From Candidatus Kuenenia stuttgartensis (lineage in GTDB: Bacteria > Planctomycetota > Planctomycetia > Planctomycetales > Planctomycetaceae): a stretch of 64,000 bases of DNA. Under the pieces are notes generated by a model that ran no database searches, was not told where the DNA came from, and worked only from the letters and a program-made list of their open reading frames with translations. Below are positions 37,678 to 47,763 of this stretch, in pieces (position 1 is the first letter of the stretch; the number at the start of each line of letters is the position of its first letter). A program made the position numbers and the translations under genes. The stretch spans positions 40,600 through 104,599 of the forward strand of contig CAMAVB010000002.1 in the NCBI GenBank assembly GCA_945861465.1, given 5' to 3'.

Positions 37678-39018
37678 ATGAAAATTACGATGATTGGAAC
37701 CGGATACGTGGGACTCGTGACCGGAACGTGTTTCGCGGAAAGCGGCAACGATGTGACATGTCTGGATGTCGATAGCCGCAAAGTGCAGCTCCTTAACGAC
37801 GGTGGCGTCCCAATCTACGAACCGGGGCTGGAAGAACTCGTGAAACGCAACGCCGCCGCCGGTCGTCTGAGCTTCACCACCAGCTACGAAGATGCCATTT
37901 CGTCGGCAAAATGTGTCTTTATCTGCGTCGGCACACCACAGGACGAATCCGGAGCTGCCGATCTGCGATACGTGCAAAGTGCATCCGAGAACATGGCTTC
38001 TTACCTACAGCGTGATACGGTCGTTGTCTGCAAGAGCACCGTTCCGGTGGGTACGAACCGCCGAGTTGCCGCATGGATCAAAGCGAAAACAGACACGCCG
38101 TTCAGCATTGCATCAAATCCCGAGTTCCTCAAGGAAGGCGCGGCGATTGATGATTTTACGAAACCCGATCGTGTCGTCGTGGGTGTCGATGATCCCGCTG
38201 CAGCAGACATTCTGCTCGAATTGTACAAGCCTTTTCTGCGTACCGAAAAGCCGTTTATTTCTGTCGGCATCGAAAGCGCGGAGATGATCAAGTACGCCGC
38301 CAACTGCATGCTCGCCACAAAGATCAGCTTTATCAATGAGATGGCAAACATCTGTGAATGCGTAGGAGCGGACATAAACGAAGTTCGCAAAGGGATCGGG
38401 CACGATGCCCGGATTGGATTCTCGTTTTTGTTTCCCGGCGTTGGCTACGGCGGATCATGCTTTCCGAAAGATGTACGAGCCCTCGCGTCGCTGGCTGCTG
38501 AATGCGGCATTGAACCTCGGATTCTGCGAACTGTCGATGAGACGAACAACCAGCAGAAGCATGTGCTCTTTCGCAAACTTCGAGACTACTTTGGCGGTGA
38601 CCTGTGCGGACGCACGATTGCCGTCTGGGGGCTGAGCTTCAAACCGCGCACAGATGACATTCGCGAGGCACCCGCGCTGGTCCTGATTCACAGCCTGCTG
38701 GAAGCCGGTGCGATCGTAAGAGCTCACGATCCTGTCGCTCTGGAAAATGTCCGCAAGGAACTCGGTGACAAAATCACCTACTGTGACCACCACTACGACT
38801 CCTGTGATGGTGCCGACGCAATTGCCATCGTGACAGAGTGGAATGAATTTCGAAATCCGGACTTCGACTACATCAAACGGAAGCTGAAGTCACCGGTCAT
38901 CTTCGACGGTCGCAATTTGTATGATCGCGTTAAGATGGCAGCTCGCGGTTTCCACTACTCCGGGATCGGCCTGCGGGCTTTACCAGTGCCTGGATCTGCT
39001 CCGCGCGGGTCTGAATGA
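37678..39018 (+). CDS. ugd: UDP-glucose 6-dehydrogenase
   Basis: [32 protein letters not shown]...[14 protein letters not shown]...[24 protein letters not shown]...[16 protein letters not shown]. Confidence 0.97.
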   Translation: MKITMIGTGYVGLVTGTCFAESGNDVTCLDVDSRKVQLLNDGGVPIYEPGLEELVKRNAAAGRLSFTTSYEDAISSAKCVFICVGTPQDESGAADLRYVQSASENMASYLQRDTVVVCKSTVPVGTNRRVAAWIKAKTDTPFSIASNPEFLKEGAAIDDFTKPDRVVVGVDDPAAADILLELYKPFLRTEKPFISVGIESAEMIKYAANCMLATKISFINEMANICECVGADINEVRKGIGHDARIGFSFLFPGVGYGGSCFPKDVRALASLAAECGIEPRILRTVDETNNQQKHVLFRKLRDYFGGDLCGRTIAVWGLSFKPRTDDIREAPALVLIHSLLEAGAIVRAHDPVALENVRKELGDKITYCDHHYDSCDGADAIAIVTEWNEFRNPDFDYIKRKLKSPVIFDGRNLYDRVKMAARGFHYSGIGLRALPVPGSAPRGSE

Positions 39019-39068
39019 GGCTCCGCCTTCTCCCTTTGGCAAGGGGTAGAAGGTGGCTGGAGGCCGGA

Positions 39069-39175
39069 TAAGGACTGCGGCAGAATTAAGTGGGGCACGA
39101 TTCCATCGTGCCCGGCACGTTGCAAACGTGCCCCACGCCCGGAAGACGACAGTTATTTCTCCGCCGATCCTAAGG
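39069..39175. repeat. Family A two-hairpin element (copy 4)
   Basis: TAAGGACTGCGGCAGAATTAAGTGGGGCACGATTCCATCGTGCCCGGCACGTTGCAAACGTGCCCCACGCCC..TTATTTCTCCGCCGATCCTAAGG. Confidence 0.9.
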
Positions 39176-39314
39176 GGGGTTATTCGCTGATTCTGACTCG
39201 ATCAAATAATTAACGGCGTTGGCCTACCCGTGTGCTGACGCCTTCCAGTTAATCCTTCGTTCTCAGCCACGTGAAGTAGGTGTCGTCGTTCTCCTCGCGC
39301 CGTGAGTCTGGACG

Positions 39315-40532
39315 TCACTCCGGGGCCAGTTCAGTGCGTGTTGTCATCGTGCGATGGATGCGTTGCCACCAGAACCACGGCTCAGGTTCTGAGATGTCGA
39401 TGCGAAATTCTGCGTCATCCGGCAAAGTCGCCAGCACCCGGCCAATGACTTCGCGCTGAAATCGACCTTGCGGGTAGAGCGGCGAATCTGTTTCAGCCAG
39501 TGACCAGCGATCCAGCTTGAGAACAACCCAATCGTCCACAGGTTCGGGTTTCGAAACATGTTGCTGTATGTCGTGTTCGAGGTACTGGATGTCGGCTTCC
39601 TTGATTCGCAGCACCCATGTTTCCGGGCGCGTTGAATACAGTTGCCATGCTGGCCAGTTATCAGCGATGCCGAAGAGGCCGGACAGCGGAAACAGCCACA
39701 CGAAAAGAGTCGCGGCTCGAAAACTCCAACGCTTTCCTGTTTCCCCGGACGGCAAATATCTTACAGGCCCGGAAAACACCACCGGAATCAGGCACAGGAA
39801 GCACACGTTCCAGATCGACACTGCCGGGTGATGACCAAGTCCCAGAGGCCCCAGGGCCAGCAGCAGCGTTCCGTGCAACAGCATCGCCGACGGCATGCCA
39901 AATCGGCGCGACTTCGGCCAGAGCAGCAGCAGTCCGACGGCTAGTTCTCCGATGTTAAGTGCATGGCACATGATTTCGATTTTGCTTTCGGCCGGGACTT
40001 CAAAGTGGATGCCAGTCATCCTCAGCAACTGGTCCACGATGGCTGCCGACATTCCCTGGTAGGCCACCGGGGCTATGCGGGAAAGCGCCGAGCAGACATA
40101 GATGGACGCCAGCACCGATCGCAGCAGCTGGAGTCCGCTTTCTGGTTTGAAAAAGGAAGCTCCGAGCCCCAGGGCGAACAACCAGTGCCATGCCTGGAGA
40201 CGATGTTGATTCGAAACACACAGCATCAATGCAGCGGCAAGACCCGCAGCTCGCACAGTTCTGACCCATCGCTGTTGTCCGAAAGAGCCAGCGACGATCA
40301 GGCATGCTGCCAACAGCATCCCGACAACGATCCGGTCAGCCACAATGGGCGGCGAGAGGCTGTGGATCAGTGGTATCCGTGGAAAGGAACTGTGACCCCA
40401 CCAAAGCGGCCATGTGGCCGCAATCAACAGGATCTCGAACCCCGCCAGAATCCGCACGGCTTTTCCGCAACGACATTGCCCGTCATTGGAGTAAGTTGCC
40501 GAAGAAGATACATTTTGGGTTATGGACACCAT
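39315..40532 (-). CDS. Multi-TM membrane protein (DoxX/HTTM-like)
   Basis: CGKAVRILAGFEILLIAATWPLWWGHSSFPRIPL...; several hydrophobic helices; C-terminal soluble part. Confidence 0.5.
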   Translation of the reverse strand: MVSITQNVSSSATYSNDGQCRCGKAVRILAGFEILLIAATWPLWWGHSSFPRIPLIHSLSPPIVADRIVVGMLLAACLIVAGSFGQQRWVRTVRAAGLAAALMLCVSNQHRLQAWHWLFALGLGASFFKPESGLQLLRSVLASIYVCSALSRIAPVAYQGMSAAIVDQLLRMTGIHFEVPAESKIEIMCHALNIGELAVGLLLLWPKSRRFGMPSAMLLHGTLLLALGPLGLGHHPAVSIWNVCFLCLIPVVFSGPVRYLPSGETGKRWSFRAATLFVWLFPLSGLFGIADNWPAWQLYSTRPETWVLRIKEADIQYLEHDIQQHVSKPEPVDDWVVLKLDRWSLAETDSPLYPQGRFQREVIGRVLATLPDDAEFRIDISEPEPWFWWQRIHRTMTTRTELAPE

Positions 40533-40990
40533 GCGTCTTGATCGACTGTCTGGAGAGGTGCGGTCGCGATTGATTATTAGAGCAAGTCCTGTCTGCCGAG
40601 CTCATCCTGACCCACATTTTAACTCGTCCGCAGAATCTGTGGGTGAAAATCGATTAGGAATCTGTCTTGACTTGGCAAAACACTGGATTTTGTCGCAAGC
40701 GAGCGTCTTGGAATGTAACGATCAAGTTTAAACAACGGCTCGCTCACTCGCCATCACGAAATCCACCGCCATGTAGCCGATTTCACCCACAGATTTGGCG
40801 GAAGACCCACATTTTTGAGCGCGGTGTTGCCGGAGGAAACGGAGGCGGTCTAAATTCTGTGTTCCCGCGAAAACGGCTCTTTGGTTGCCCGAAATGGTTT
40901 CCGTTGTCATTATCCGCCTCTGCCTGATCACCGTCCCGGGGTATTCCGTCACCCATTTCGTACCTTCCGCCAGGATTACTGAAGCTAACC

Positions 40991-42379
40991 ATGAAAACTC
41001 GCCTTTCGATCATGATGTTTTTTGAGTTCTTTATCTGGGGAGCATGGCTGCCAGCCAGCTTTGGCTTCTTTGGCGGCAGTGCGCTGAACTTCACGGAGAC
41101 CACCCAGTTGTTCGGGCTTGAGATTCCCTGGCAGGAAATGGGTTTGACACTCGCGTTTCCAGTTTCAGCCATCATCGCGATGTTTTTTGCAAATCAATTC
41201 GTGGATCGAAACTTCGCGGCGGAAAAATACCTGGCATTCAGCCACTTGCTCGGTGGAATATCGATGCTTGGTTTTGGGTATCTGTCGTGGTCATCATTCC
41301 AGGGACCAGAGCCGATCGTGCCGAGCTACTGGTTGTTCTTCGGATGCATGGCTGTGCATTGCCTGTTTTATGTGCCGACGATTTCTGTCACGAACAGTAT
41401 CGCATTCGCAAATATTCAGGACGCCCAAAAAGACTTTGGCCCGGTGCGCCTGTGGGGCACGATCGGGTGGATCGCTGCTGCGTGGCCGTTTGTGTTTATC
41501 CTGCTGGATTGGTCAAAGATTCCATCAATGGAGGAGGCTGGTGGATTCACGGATTGGCTGGGGACAGCATTTAAAACCGGGCTTTCTGGTCAGGCTCTGA
41601 ATCAGGGCAAGAGTTGGGCATTCCTGACCTCAGGGATCGCATCGCTTTGTCTGGCTGCATTCAGCCTGACGCTGCCTCACACGCCACCGAAGCCAGCAGC
41701 GCCTGGTCAGGGTTTGGCGTGGCTGGAGTCCATGAAACTGCTCAAGCACCCATTTTTGTTCGTCCTGTTTATTGTCACTCTGATCGATGCGACCGTGCAT
41801 GACGGCTTCTTCTTTTTTGCGTTCAAATATCTGGAAGATGTCGGTGTGCCGGGCAACTGGGTTCAGGCGGCGATGAGTATCGGCCAGGTCGCAGAAATTG
41901 CCACGATGGCGTTTCTGGGACTTGTGCTGAAGCGACTGGGATGGCGATACACGATGATCATAGGAATTCTCGGGCATGCTGTGCGGTTCGGAGTTTTCGC
42001 CTTCTTCCCGGATCCAAAGTGGGCCGTCGCGGTGAACGTTCTGCACGGGATTTGCTATGCGTTTTTCTTTGCTACGCTCTACATTCTGGTGGACGAAGTA
42101 TTCCCGAAAAATTCGCGAACGAGTGCTCAAGGCCTGTTTAACTTTCTGATTTTGGGGATGGGCCCGATCATTTCGCGATTCCTGTGGCCGGTGCTGCGAG
42201 ATCAATATACAGAGCCCGCGACTGTACTGGCCGCAGAAGGCGAGATAGCGAATCCGCTTGCAGGGATGCTGCAATATCGCGAACTTCTGCTCTATCCAGC
42301 CGGTGCCGCGTTGGTTGCAGCCGTGCTTCTGCTGCTGTTCTTCCATCCGCCGAAGAACTCGGCATCAAATGAATCGTAG
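40991..42379 (+). CDS. MFS transporter, nucleoside:H+ symporter-like
   Basis: MKTRLSIMMFFEFFIWGAWLPASFGFF...FGPVRLWGTIGWIAAAWPFVF...GQVAEIATMAFLGLVLKRLGWRYTMIIGILGHAVRF. Confidence 0.85.
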   Translation: MKTRLSIMMFFEFFIWGAWLPASFGFFGGSALNFTETTQLFGLEIPWQEMGLTLAFPVSAIIAMFFANQFVDRNFAAEKYLAFSHLLGGISMLGFGYLSWSSFQGPEPIVPSYWLFFGCMAVHCLFYVPTISVTNSIAFANIQDAQKDFGPVRLWGTIGWIAAAWPFVFILLDWSKIPSMEEAGGFTDWLGTAFKTGLSGQALNQGKSWAFLTSGIASLCLAAFSLTLPHTPPKPAAPGQGLAWLESMKLLKHPFLFVLFIVTLIDATVHDGFFFFAFKYLEDVGVPGNWVQAAMSIGQVAEIATMAFLGLVLKRLGWRYTMIIGILGHAVRFGVFAFFPDPKWAVAVNVLHGICYAFFFATLYILVDEVFPKNSRTSAQGLFNFLILGMGPIISRFLWPVLRDQYTEPATVLAAEGEIANPLAGMLQYRELLLYPAGAALVAAVLLLLFFHPPKNSASNES

Positions 42380-42422
42380 CCGTTTCTTCAAGATCGACTT
42401 GCACTCAACCCCAATTCGTTGC

Positions 42423-42550
42423 CTTAGGCGAGCGGCAGGATAGAACTTACCATTCGCAATTTGTACGACGGACTTCCAGTCCGTCGAGTAGCACCATGCG
42501 ACGGACTGGAAGTCCGTCGTACCGGTAAATTCATTTCTGCCGCTCGCCTT
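42423..42550. repeat. Family B palindromic element, near-identical to 34813-34939
   Basis: CTTAGGCGAGCGGCAGGATAGAACTTACCATTCGCAATTTGTACGACGGACTTCCAGTCCGTCG...CCGGTAAATTCATTTCTGCCGCTCGCCTT. Confidence 0.95.
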
Positions 42551-42642
42551 GACAGAGCGCTAGTGCGAATCTCCGACAGTCGCCTTCTTCATTTTTGCAT
42601 CGCAGATAAGTAGTGCAGCAAAACTGATGATGGCGATTGGAT

Positions 42643-44658
42643 TCACTTCACGAGTTGATTCGGTATCGACCAATTCACTCGTCCAAGCCAGACGGTGCCG
42701 TCGGCTCCTTTTTGGTGTGGCTTATCGCTGACGAGGAACTCGGCATCCGTGACCCATGATTGCTCGTTAGTAATGGCCGCCGCGCCGAAGTTGCCCAGCA
42801 TGACGCCGCGTTCCGGTAAAAGGATTTGCTCGGTTCTGCGAAGCACCTGCAGAGTTTCCGGATCGACCTGAGCAATAAAGAGTGGAGCGCGATTTCGCAT
42901 GATATGGTCATTGTTTGCGCCGCGTCGAGTGTACGTCAGGAATAGTCCGCCGCTGTGAGTGAGCCAATGCGATTGAGTGTTGTAGCTCCCCAGATCCTGG
43001 TCGTCATCAAACGTCCATTCTCGGACCGGCTCGAAGTGCAGTCCGTCATCGCTCGTCGTCACAAAGGCCGCCGTGTCGTGGCGCAAGGTGAGGTAGTATT
43101 TGTCTTGAAATCGTGTCAGCGAAGGTTCGTAAAAACCACGTCCTCCCGGCGTGGTCAGTTCGTCACCATGCGCGAGGTACTTGAGTTCCTGCCCGTCGAA
43201 CGCACAATGCAGAATTGTTGCGGTGTAATCGCCGCCATTCGACCCCTGGAAATAGACGGGAATCAACAACGTCCCATCTGCCTGCTCAAGCCACTGCACA
43301 CAACCCGGCGCGACAAGAAAGAATTTGCCATCGGTCTCGGGCATCGCCAGCATCTTCCATGCGGTCCATTTGTCAGACTTTGGGTCGTAGGTCGCGTAAG
43401 CACATTCGTGCGACCGCGGCTTATCGACAAGTTGGTCTCCCTTTGGACCGTAGCGCAGCTTGACGCCCACCGCGAGAAGTTTTTCGCTGTGCGTGAGCCA
43501 ACCGGGCGTGACGTCGCAGACGGCGATCGTTTCGTCCTTTTCGCCCGGTCGCGAAGCCAGTTCCGGAATCTCGGTCGGACCAGTCCATGTTTCGCCAAAA
43601 TCGTTGGTGCGCAGGTAGTACAGGCCGGAATAGTGATCGCTGACGCCGAGGTGTTTCTGAATCGTCATGACCACCGCTGGCTGGCCTGACTCGCCGTGAC
43701 CCGGCAATGCAGCAACGCGAGGATGAAACCAACAGGACTTTGCGTTGAGTTCTTTGAACACTGCATTGGCCTGCACCTTGAACGGGAGCACTTCCGGACC
43801 GGCCAGCACGAGGAGTGATTGAGCCGCGCGGATGCGTGCATCGGGAAACGGATCATCCAGCATTGCTTTCAGGCGGTCGGCCGCACCTATGGCCCGCGCG
43901 TCACTCGCGAATGTGGCTGCATAGGTTCGGATGGAATTATCTTCGCTGGTCAGGTTTTTCTCCAATGACTTCAGTCCGTCAGGATCGCCGAGAATTGCCA
44001 GTGCGTGTTCGAAATTCGCCCGTGTCGTGGCATCCGGACAGCGTGTCAACTGTGCCTTGAGGCGCGGAATGTCGCTGCTGTCGCCGATCTGTCCCAGGAC
44101 CCATGCGGCGATGGTGTAGTTTTGAGGATCGCCGTCGCCCAACAAATCCCGCACCGTTTGCAGCGGCGGTGCATATCTGCATCGCACCAGTGCTCCGGCA
44201 GCCATCAATTTCAATTTGATATTATCGTTCTGCTCGTACGCCCGCAGCATGGGCTGAAGATCGCCCACTTCAAACACCTTGAAGAGACTCTCAGCAGCAT
44301 GGACATGGCCGTAACTCTTGTCGCCGGTGAGGATGTCGCGCATCACAGGAAGGACCGAACGGTCGCCAGCTCGCGCGATTTCGCGCGCGATGCCGCACAG
44401 ATGCTGGTCGTCCGTTTCTGTCGTCAGTTTCGGGGTGAGATATTCGATAACCTCAAGGCCGTGACCTCCCAGTGTCAGGCCTTCCGCAGCGTGCATGGAT
44501 GGCCAGAATTCCTCGCCCCGCAAACCGGATCGGAGAACAATCAGGCATTTCTCGCGCGTTGCTGAATCAAGTGTGATTCGAGTGAAATCCTGAGCATTGC
44601 AGGAGAGCATCGGAAGGAGCCAGACAATGATTGAAACGACTCGGACAACTGCATTCAT
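42643..44658 (-). CDS. HEAT-repeat + exo-sialidase/BNR-like beta-propeller exported protein
   Basis: N-terminal HEAT-type repeats (LKLMAAGALVRCRYAPPLQTVRDLL...), C-terminal YYLRTNDFGETWTGPTEIPE..., FVTTSDDGLHFEPVREW, LTHSGGLFLTYTRRGANNDHIMRNRAPLFIAQVDPETL. Confidence 0.75.
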   Translation of the reverse strand: MNAVVRVVSIIVWLLPMLSCNAQDFTRITLDSATREKCLIVLRSGLRGEEFWPSMHAAEGLTLGGHGLEVIEYLTPKLTTETDDQHLCGIAREIARAGDRSVLPVMRDILTGDKSYGHVHAAESLFKVFEVGDLQPMLRAYEQNDNIKLKLMAAGALVRCRYAPPLQTVRDLLGDGDPQNYTIAAWVLGQIGDSSDIPRLKAQLTRCPDATTRANFEHALAILGDPDGLKSLEKNLTSEDNSIRTYAATFASDARAIGAADRLKAMLDDPFPDARIRAAQSLLVLAGPEVLPFKVQANAVFKELNAKSCWFHPRVAALPGHGESGQPAVVMTIQKHLGVSDHYSGLYYLRTNDFGETWTGPTEIPELASRPGEKDETIAVCDVTPGWLTHSEKLLAVGVKLRYGPKGDQLVDKPRSHECAYATYDPKSDKWTAWKMLAMPETDGKFFLVAPGCVQWLEQADGTLLIPVYFQGSNGGDYTATILHCAFDGQELKYLAHGDELTTPGGRGFYEPSLTRFQDKYYLTLRHDTAAFVTTSDDGLHFEPVREWTFDDDQDLGSYNTQSHWLTHSGGLFLTYTRRGANNDHIMRNRAPLFIAQVDPETLQVLRRTEQILLPERGVMLGNFGAAAITNEQSWVTDAEFLVSDKPHQKGADGTVWLGRVNWSIPNQLVK

Positions 44659-44677
44659 GGAAAATCCCCGGATGAGT

Positions 44678-44743
44678 GTTTAACCCGAGCCAACGGCAAG
44701 GCGTCGGGCTGAAGGAATCCTCGCCGTTGGCTCGGGTTAAACG
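44678..44743. repeat. GTTTAACCCGAGCCAACGGC..GCCGTTGGCTCGGGTTAAACG hairpin
   Basis: Direct reading of arms. Confidence 0.85.
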
Positions 44744-44785
44744 AAAATGGCCCATTCTTCAAGGAAGTTGTAGGTATTGCCTTGC

Positions 44786-45583
44786 TCACCATGCCGTCCA
44801 CCCTCCGTCAACGAGCAGATTCTGCCCGGTAATATAACTTCCCGCATCGCTGACTAACATCAACAGAGGGCCCTTCAGTTCGTGTGGCTCCCCCATGCGA
44901 CCGGTCGGACTCTTTAGTTTCAGTCGCTCGACCATCTGCTGTGGAGCTTTCTCCGATGGAAACGGACCGGGACTCAGGCAATTCACGCGAACATTATCCT
45001 TCGCCCAATAGACTGCCAGATGCCGCGTCATGTGAACGATGCCACCCTTGAGCGTATGATATTGCACCGGACTGGCAGCACAGATGCCATCGTAAGCATC
45101 GGGGTATGAACCGACCACGCCATACATCGACCCGATCATCACGATCGATCCCGCCGCTTTTCGGCTGACAACATGATCTCGGAGGCGGCGCGCCAGGAGA
45201 AAATAACCGGTCGCGTTCTGCAAATCCTGATTAAATGCCTCTGCTGTCACGCTGGTCAGATCGAGCGCGTGCCCCTGCTGACCGTTGTTGATCAGAATAT
45301 CCACCTGCCCGACTGCAGCGACTGCCGCGTCGAAACCCTCGTTCAGGGACGACTCGTGGAGTTGATCAAGTGCCACAGCGTAATGTACCGCGCCGCCAGG
45401 GGAGGGCAATTCATCGGCGATGCTTTGAGCACGGGTCCGATCCCGACTTCCAATCACAACGGTGGCTCCGGCCTCGGCGAGCGCCCGCGACATCGACTGG
45501 CCGAGATACCCGGACCCGCCGGTGATCAGCGCAACGCGACCTGTCAGGTCAAAAAGTATCTGGATCGTAGGTTCACTCATCAT
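44786..45583 (-). CDS. SDR family oxidoreductase
   Basis: LTGRVALITGGSGYLGQSMSRALAEAGATVVIGSRD...VDILINNGQQG...SPVQYHTLKGGIVHMTRHLAVYWAKDNVRVNCLSPGPF; start overlaps upstream stop (ATGGCATGATGAG). Confidence 0.9.
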   Translation of the reverse strand: MMSEPTIQILFDLTGRVALITGGSGYLGQSMSRALAEAGATVVIGSRDRTRAQSIADELPSPGGAVHYAVALDQLHESSLNEGFDAAVAAVGQVDILINNGQQGHALDLTSVTAEAFNQDLQNATGYFLLARRLRDHVVSRKAAGSIVMIGSMYGVVGSYPDAYDGICAASPVQYHTLKGGIVHMTRHLAVYWAKDNVRVNCLSPGPFPSEKAPQQMVERLKLKSPTGRMGEPHELKGPLLMLVSDAGSYITGQNLLVDGGWTAW

Positions 45584-46503
45584 GCCATCTGCCGCTGAGC
45601 CTGTGCAACAATGTCCACGCCGACCAACGCACTCCATGCCGCAAGTAAGCGCTGAGTGACGGGACCCACGCGCCCGTCGCCAATAGCCAAGCCGTTAAAC
45701 CGAGTCGCGGGCATGATACAGTAAGGTGTGCTGGTAAAGAAGACTTCGTCCGCCGTGTAGAAGTCATAAACCTGCAGGCGTGCTTCACGGACATCGATTC
45801 CGAGGTCGTCGGCTAGTTCCATCACCGTCTCTCGACTGATCCCCGCGAGACAGTTTTCGGTCGTTGGCGTCAGCAATTCTCCATCCACGACCGCAAACAG
45901 ATTGCCACCTTTGTTTTCTGAAACATAGCCGTCGACATCCAGAATGACACATTGAGCGTCGGGATCCACCAGCCGCGCCTCGGTATCCGCCAAAGTGTAG
46001 AAAAGCCGGCTGCGATTCTTAATTCTCGCATCCAGTGACTGTGCGGGCACAGCTCGACTCATGGAGGTCACCGCGTGGCAGCCTTCGGTGTAGTATCTGA
46101 CCCAGCCGCGCAGGTCCATATGATTGGTGAAGATCATGATCGTCGCGGCATTGGTCTGCGAGGTACTGGGCCCGGGCTTCATCAGCCCCCGTGAAATATT
46201 GTGGACGATCCAGCAGTCATCGTCGGAGTCCATCAGACTGCGATTGGCATCTAGGACCTCCAGCGTGATCCGCGTCAGCTCGGACGGTGACAAACCCGGA
46301 TCGACGCGACTGACTTTGAGCGACCGGTACAGTCGAGAGATATGCTCATCAAGGCGAAATGGTCGATGTCGAAACGTCCGAGTCGATTCAGTGAGACTGT
46401 CGCCCAGCATGACGGCGCTGTCGAAAATCGAGATTTTCGCTTCGGATTCAGGGACCATCTTCCCGGAAAGATAGACCTGTCGCTGTTGAATCGTGTTGTC
46501 CAT
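45580..46503 (-). CDS. Class IV aminotransferase (BCAT/D-amino-acid aminotransferase-like)
   Basis: VYLSGKMVPESEAKISIFDSAVMLGDSLTESTRTFRHRPFRLDEHISRLYRSLK...DARIKNRSRLFYTLADTEA...VSENKGGNLFAVVDGELLTPTTENCLAGISRETVMELADDLG. Confidence 0.93.
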   Translation of the reverse strand: MDNTIQQRQVYLSGKMVPESEAKISIFDSAVMLGDSLTESTRTFRHRPFRLDEHISRLYRSLKVSRVDPGLSPSELTRITLEVLDANRSLMDSDDDCWIVHNISRGLMKPGPSTSQTNAATIMIFTNHMDLRGWVRYYTEGCHAVTSMSRAVPAQSLDARIKNRSRLFYTLADTEARLVDPDAQCVILDVDGYVSENKGGNLFAVVDGELLTPTTENCLAGISRETVMELADDLGIDVREARLQVYDFYTADEVFFTSTPYCIMPATRFNGLAIGDGRVGPVTQRLLAAWSALVGVDIVAQAQRQMA

Positions 46504-46623
46504 GGATTATCAAAACCTTCTGTGTGTTCACATGCAACTGAGAGTGATCTTAGAGAGACTGTCTGTCCAAGTCACCCTACTGCCTTGGGGACTGTCGTTT
46601 TAGTCTCCTGGATCGGCATTTTC

Positions 46624-46688
46624 GTTTAACGGCGAGCCGCAGGCGTAGGCGAAACTTGGCCCTGACGCCTGCGGCTTGCCATTAAGAG
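46624..46688. repeat. GTTTAACGGCGAGCCGCAGGCGTAGGCG..ACGCCTGCGGCTTGCCATTAAGA hairpin
   Basis: Arms read directly; related to 52305-52375. Confidence 0.8.
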
Positions 46689-46728
46689 ATTAAATCCTCA
46701 ATCCCCCTGGCAAGACGGTATTTGGGAA

Positions 46729-46804
46729 TAGGCCGGACCAAGCGCAGCGCCGTTCCGGCACGTGGCGGCACTGCCGGAACGGCGCTGCGCTTGGTCCGGC
46801 CTAC
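46729..46804. repeat. Family C hairpin TAGGCCGGACCAAGCGCAGCGCCGTTCCGGCA..TGCCGGAACGGCGCTGCGCTTGGTCCGGCCTA
   Basis: Near-perfect arms of about 30 nt. Confidence 0.9.
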
Positions 46805-46851
46805 AGACTCAACGCCAACTCGTCGCTTTGACAACGACTAGTGGGTTGGCA

Positions 46852-47763
46852 TCATTGTATCTCCTGTACAACGCCGACCGATTCGCCGACATGAACACGG
46901 GGAAATGTTCTCAGAACGAGCACAATGCCAGACTGCGTTGCCTTGACGACGGCCGGCGCGCTGCCGTCCAGAGGGTAGATTGTACCGAGGGGATCACCTT
47001 GACGAACAGCATCGCCGAGTTTCACGTGCGTTTCAAAGTATCCAGTGACGGGGGAAGGGTTGCAAACCTGCATGTGCCCGGCGTTCGGCTGAGAATCCTC
47101 AACAAAATGTATGAGGCGACGTGCGGGACGTTCGCGGTCGAGCATTCCCAGGACAGACATCACATTCAGACAGCCATCGACATAAGCCTCGACGCCCGCC
47201 GGATTACAAGTGGCTGAACCCAGATACTCACAGTAGATCGCTGGAATGTTCGCATCCCGCGCGACCGAGAGAGACCGGCCATCCAGTGCAGCCGACGTTC
47301 CCCAGATGACAGGCAGATTGAAGGCGTGTGCCATGCCTCGCTGTGTTGCGAGGATATCCGGATTTGTGTGCAGCATGTAGCCGGCCAATGGGTACACACT
47401 CAGTTCCGTGCCGCCGGTATGCAGATCAACGTAGTAGTCCGCGCTGCGGATTGCTTCGCTGAGTGCCCAGGCCGTCTGTTCGGTAACGCTGCCATCCGAT
47501 CGACCGGGACAGGTTCGCGCAAGGTCAAGTCCATCTTCACCGCAGCGATGGCCTCGTAAAAATGCCGATTTATTCACGACAGGGATCAGAGTGACTGTCC
47601 CTCGGAAACCCGATACAGTCCTGTCAGAATCCGAGAACAAGGTCACCAGCCGGCGTATTGCAGCGATCGGTTCAAACTCATCCCCGTGAACGCAACCAGT
47701 GATCAACAGCCGAGGTCCGGCGACCTGCGAACGGAATTCGAATTCCCGGAGCTGCAGCGTCAT
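46852..47763 (-). CDS. Succinylglutamate desuccinylase / aspartoacylase (AstE/AspA) family protein
   Basis: RLLITGCVHGDEFEPIAAIRRL...VTLIPVVNKSAFLRGHRCGEDGLDLARTCPG...SADYYVDLHTGGTELSVYPLAGYML. Confidence 0.9.
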   Translation of the reverse strand: MTLQLREFEFRSQVAGPRLLITGCVHGDEFEPIAAIRRLVTLFSDSDRTVSGFRGTVTLIPVVNKSAFLRGHRCGEDGLDLARTCPGRSDGSVTEQTAWALSEAIRSADYYVDLHTGGTELSVYPLAGYMLHTNPDILATQRGMAHAFNLPVIWGTSAALDGRSLSVARDANIPAIYCEYLGSATCNPAGVEAYVDGCLNVMSVLGMLDRERPARRLIHFVEDSQPNAGHMQVCNPSPVTGYFETHVKLGDAVRQGDPLGTIYPLDGSAPAVVKATQSGIVLVLRTFPRVHVGESVGVVQEIQ

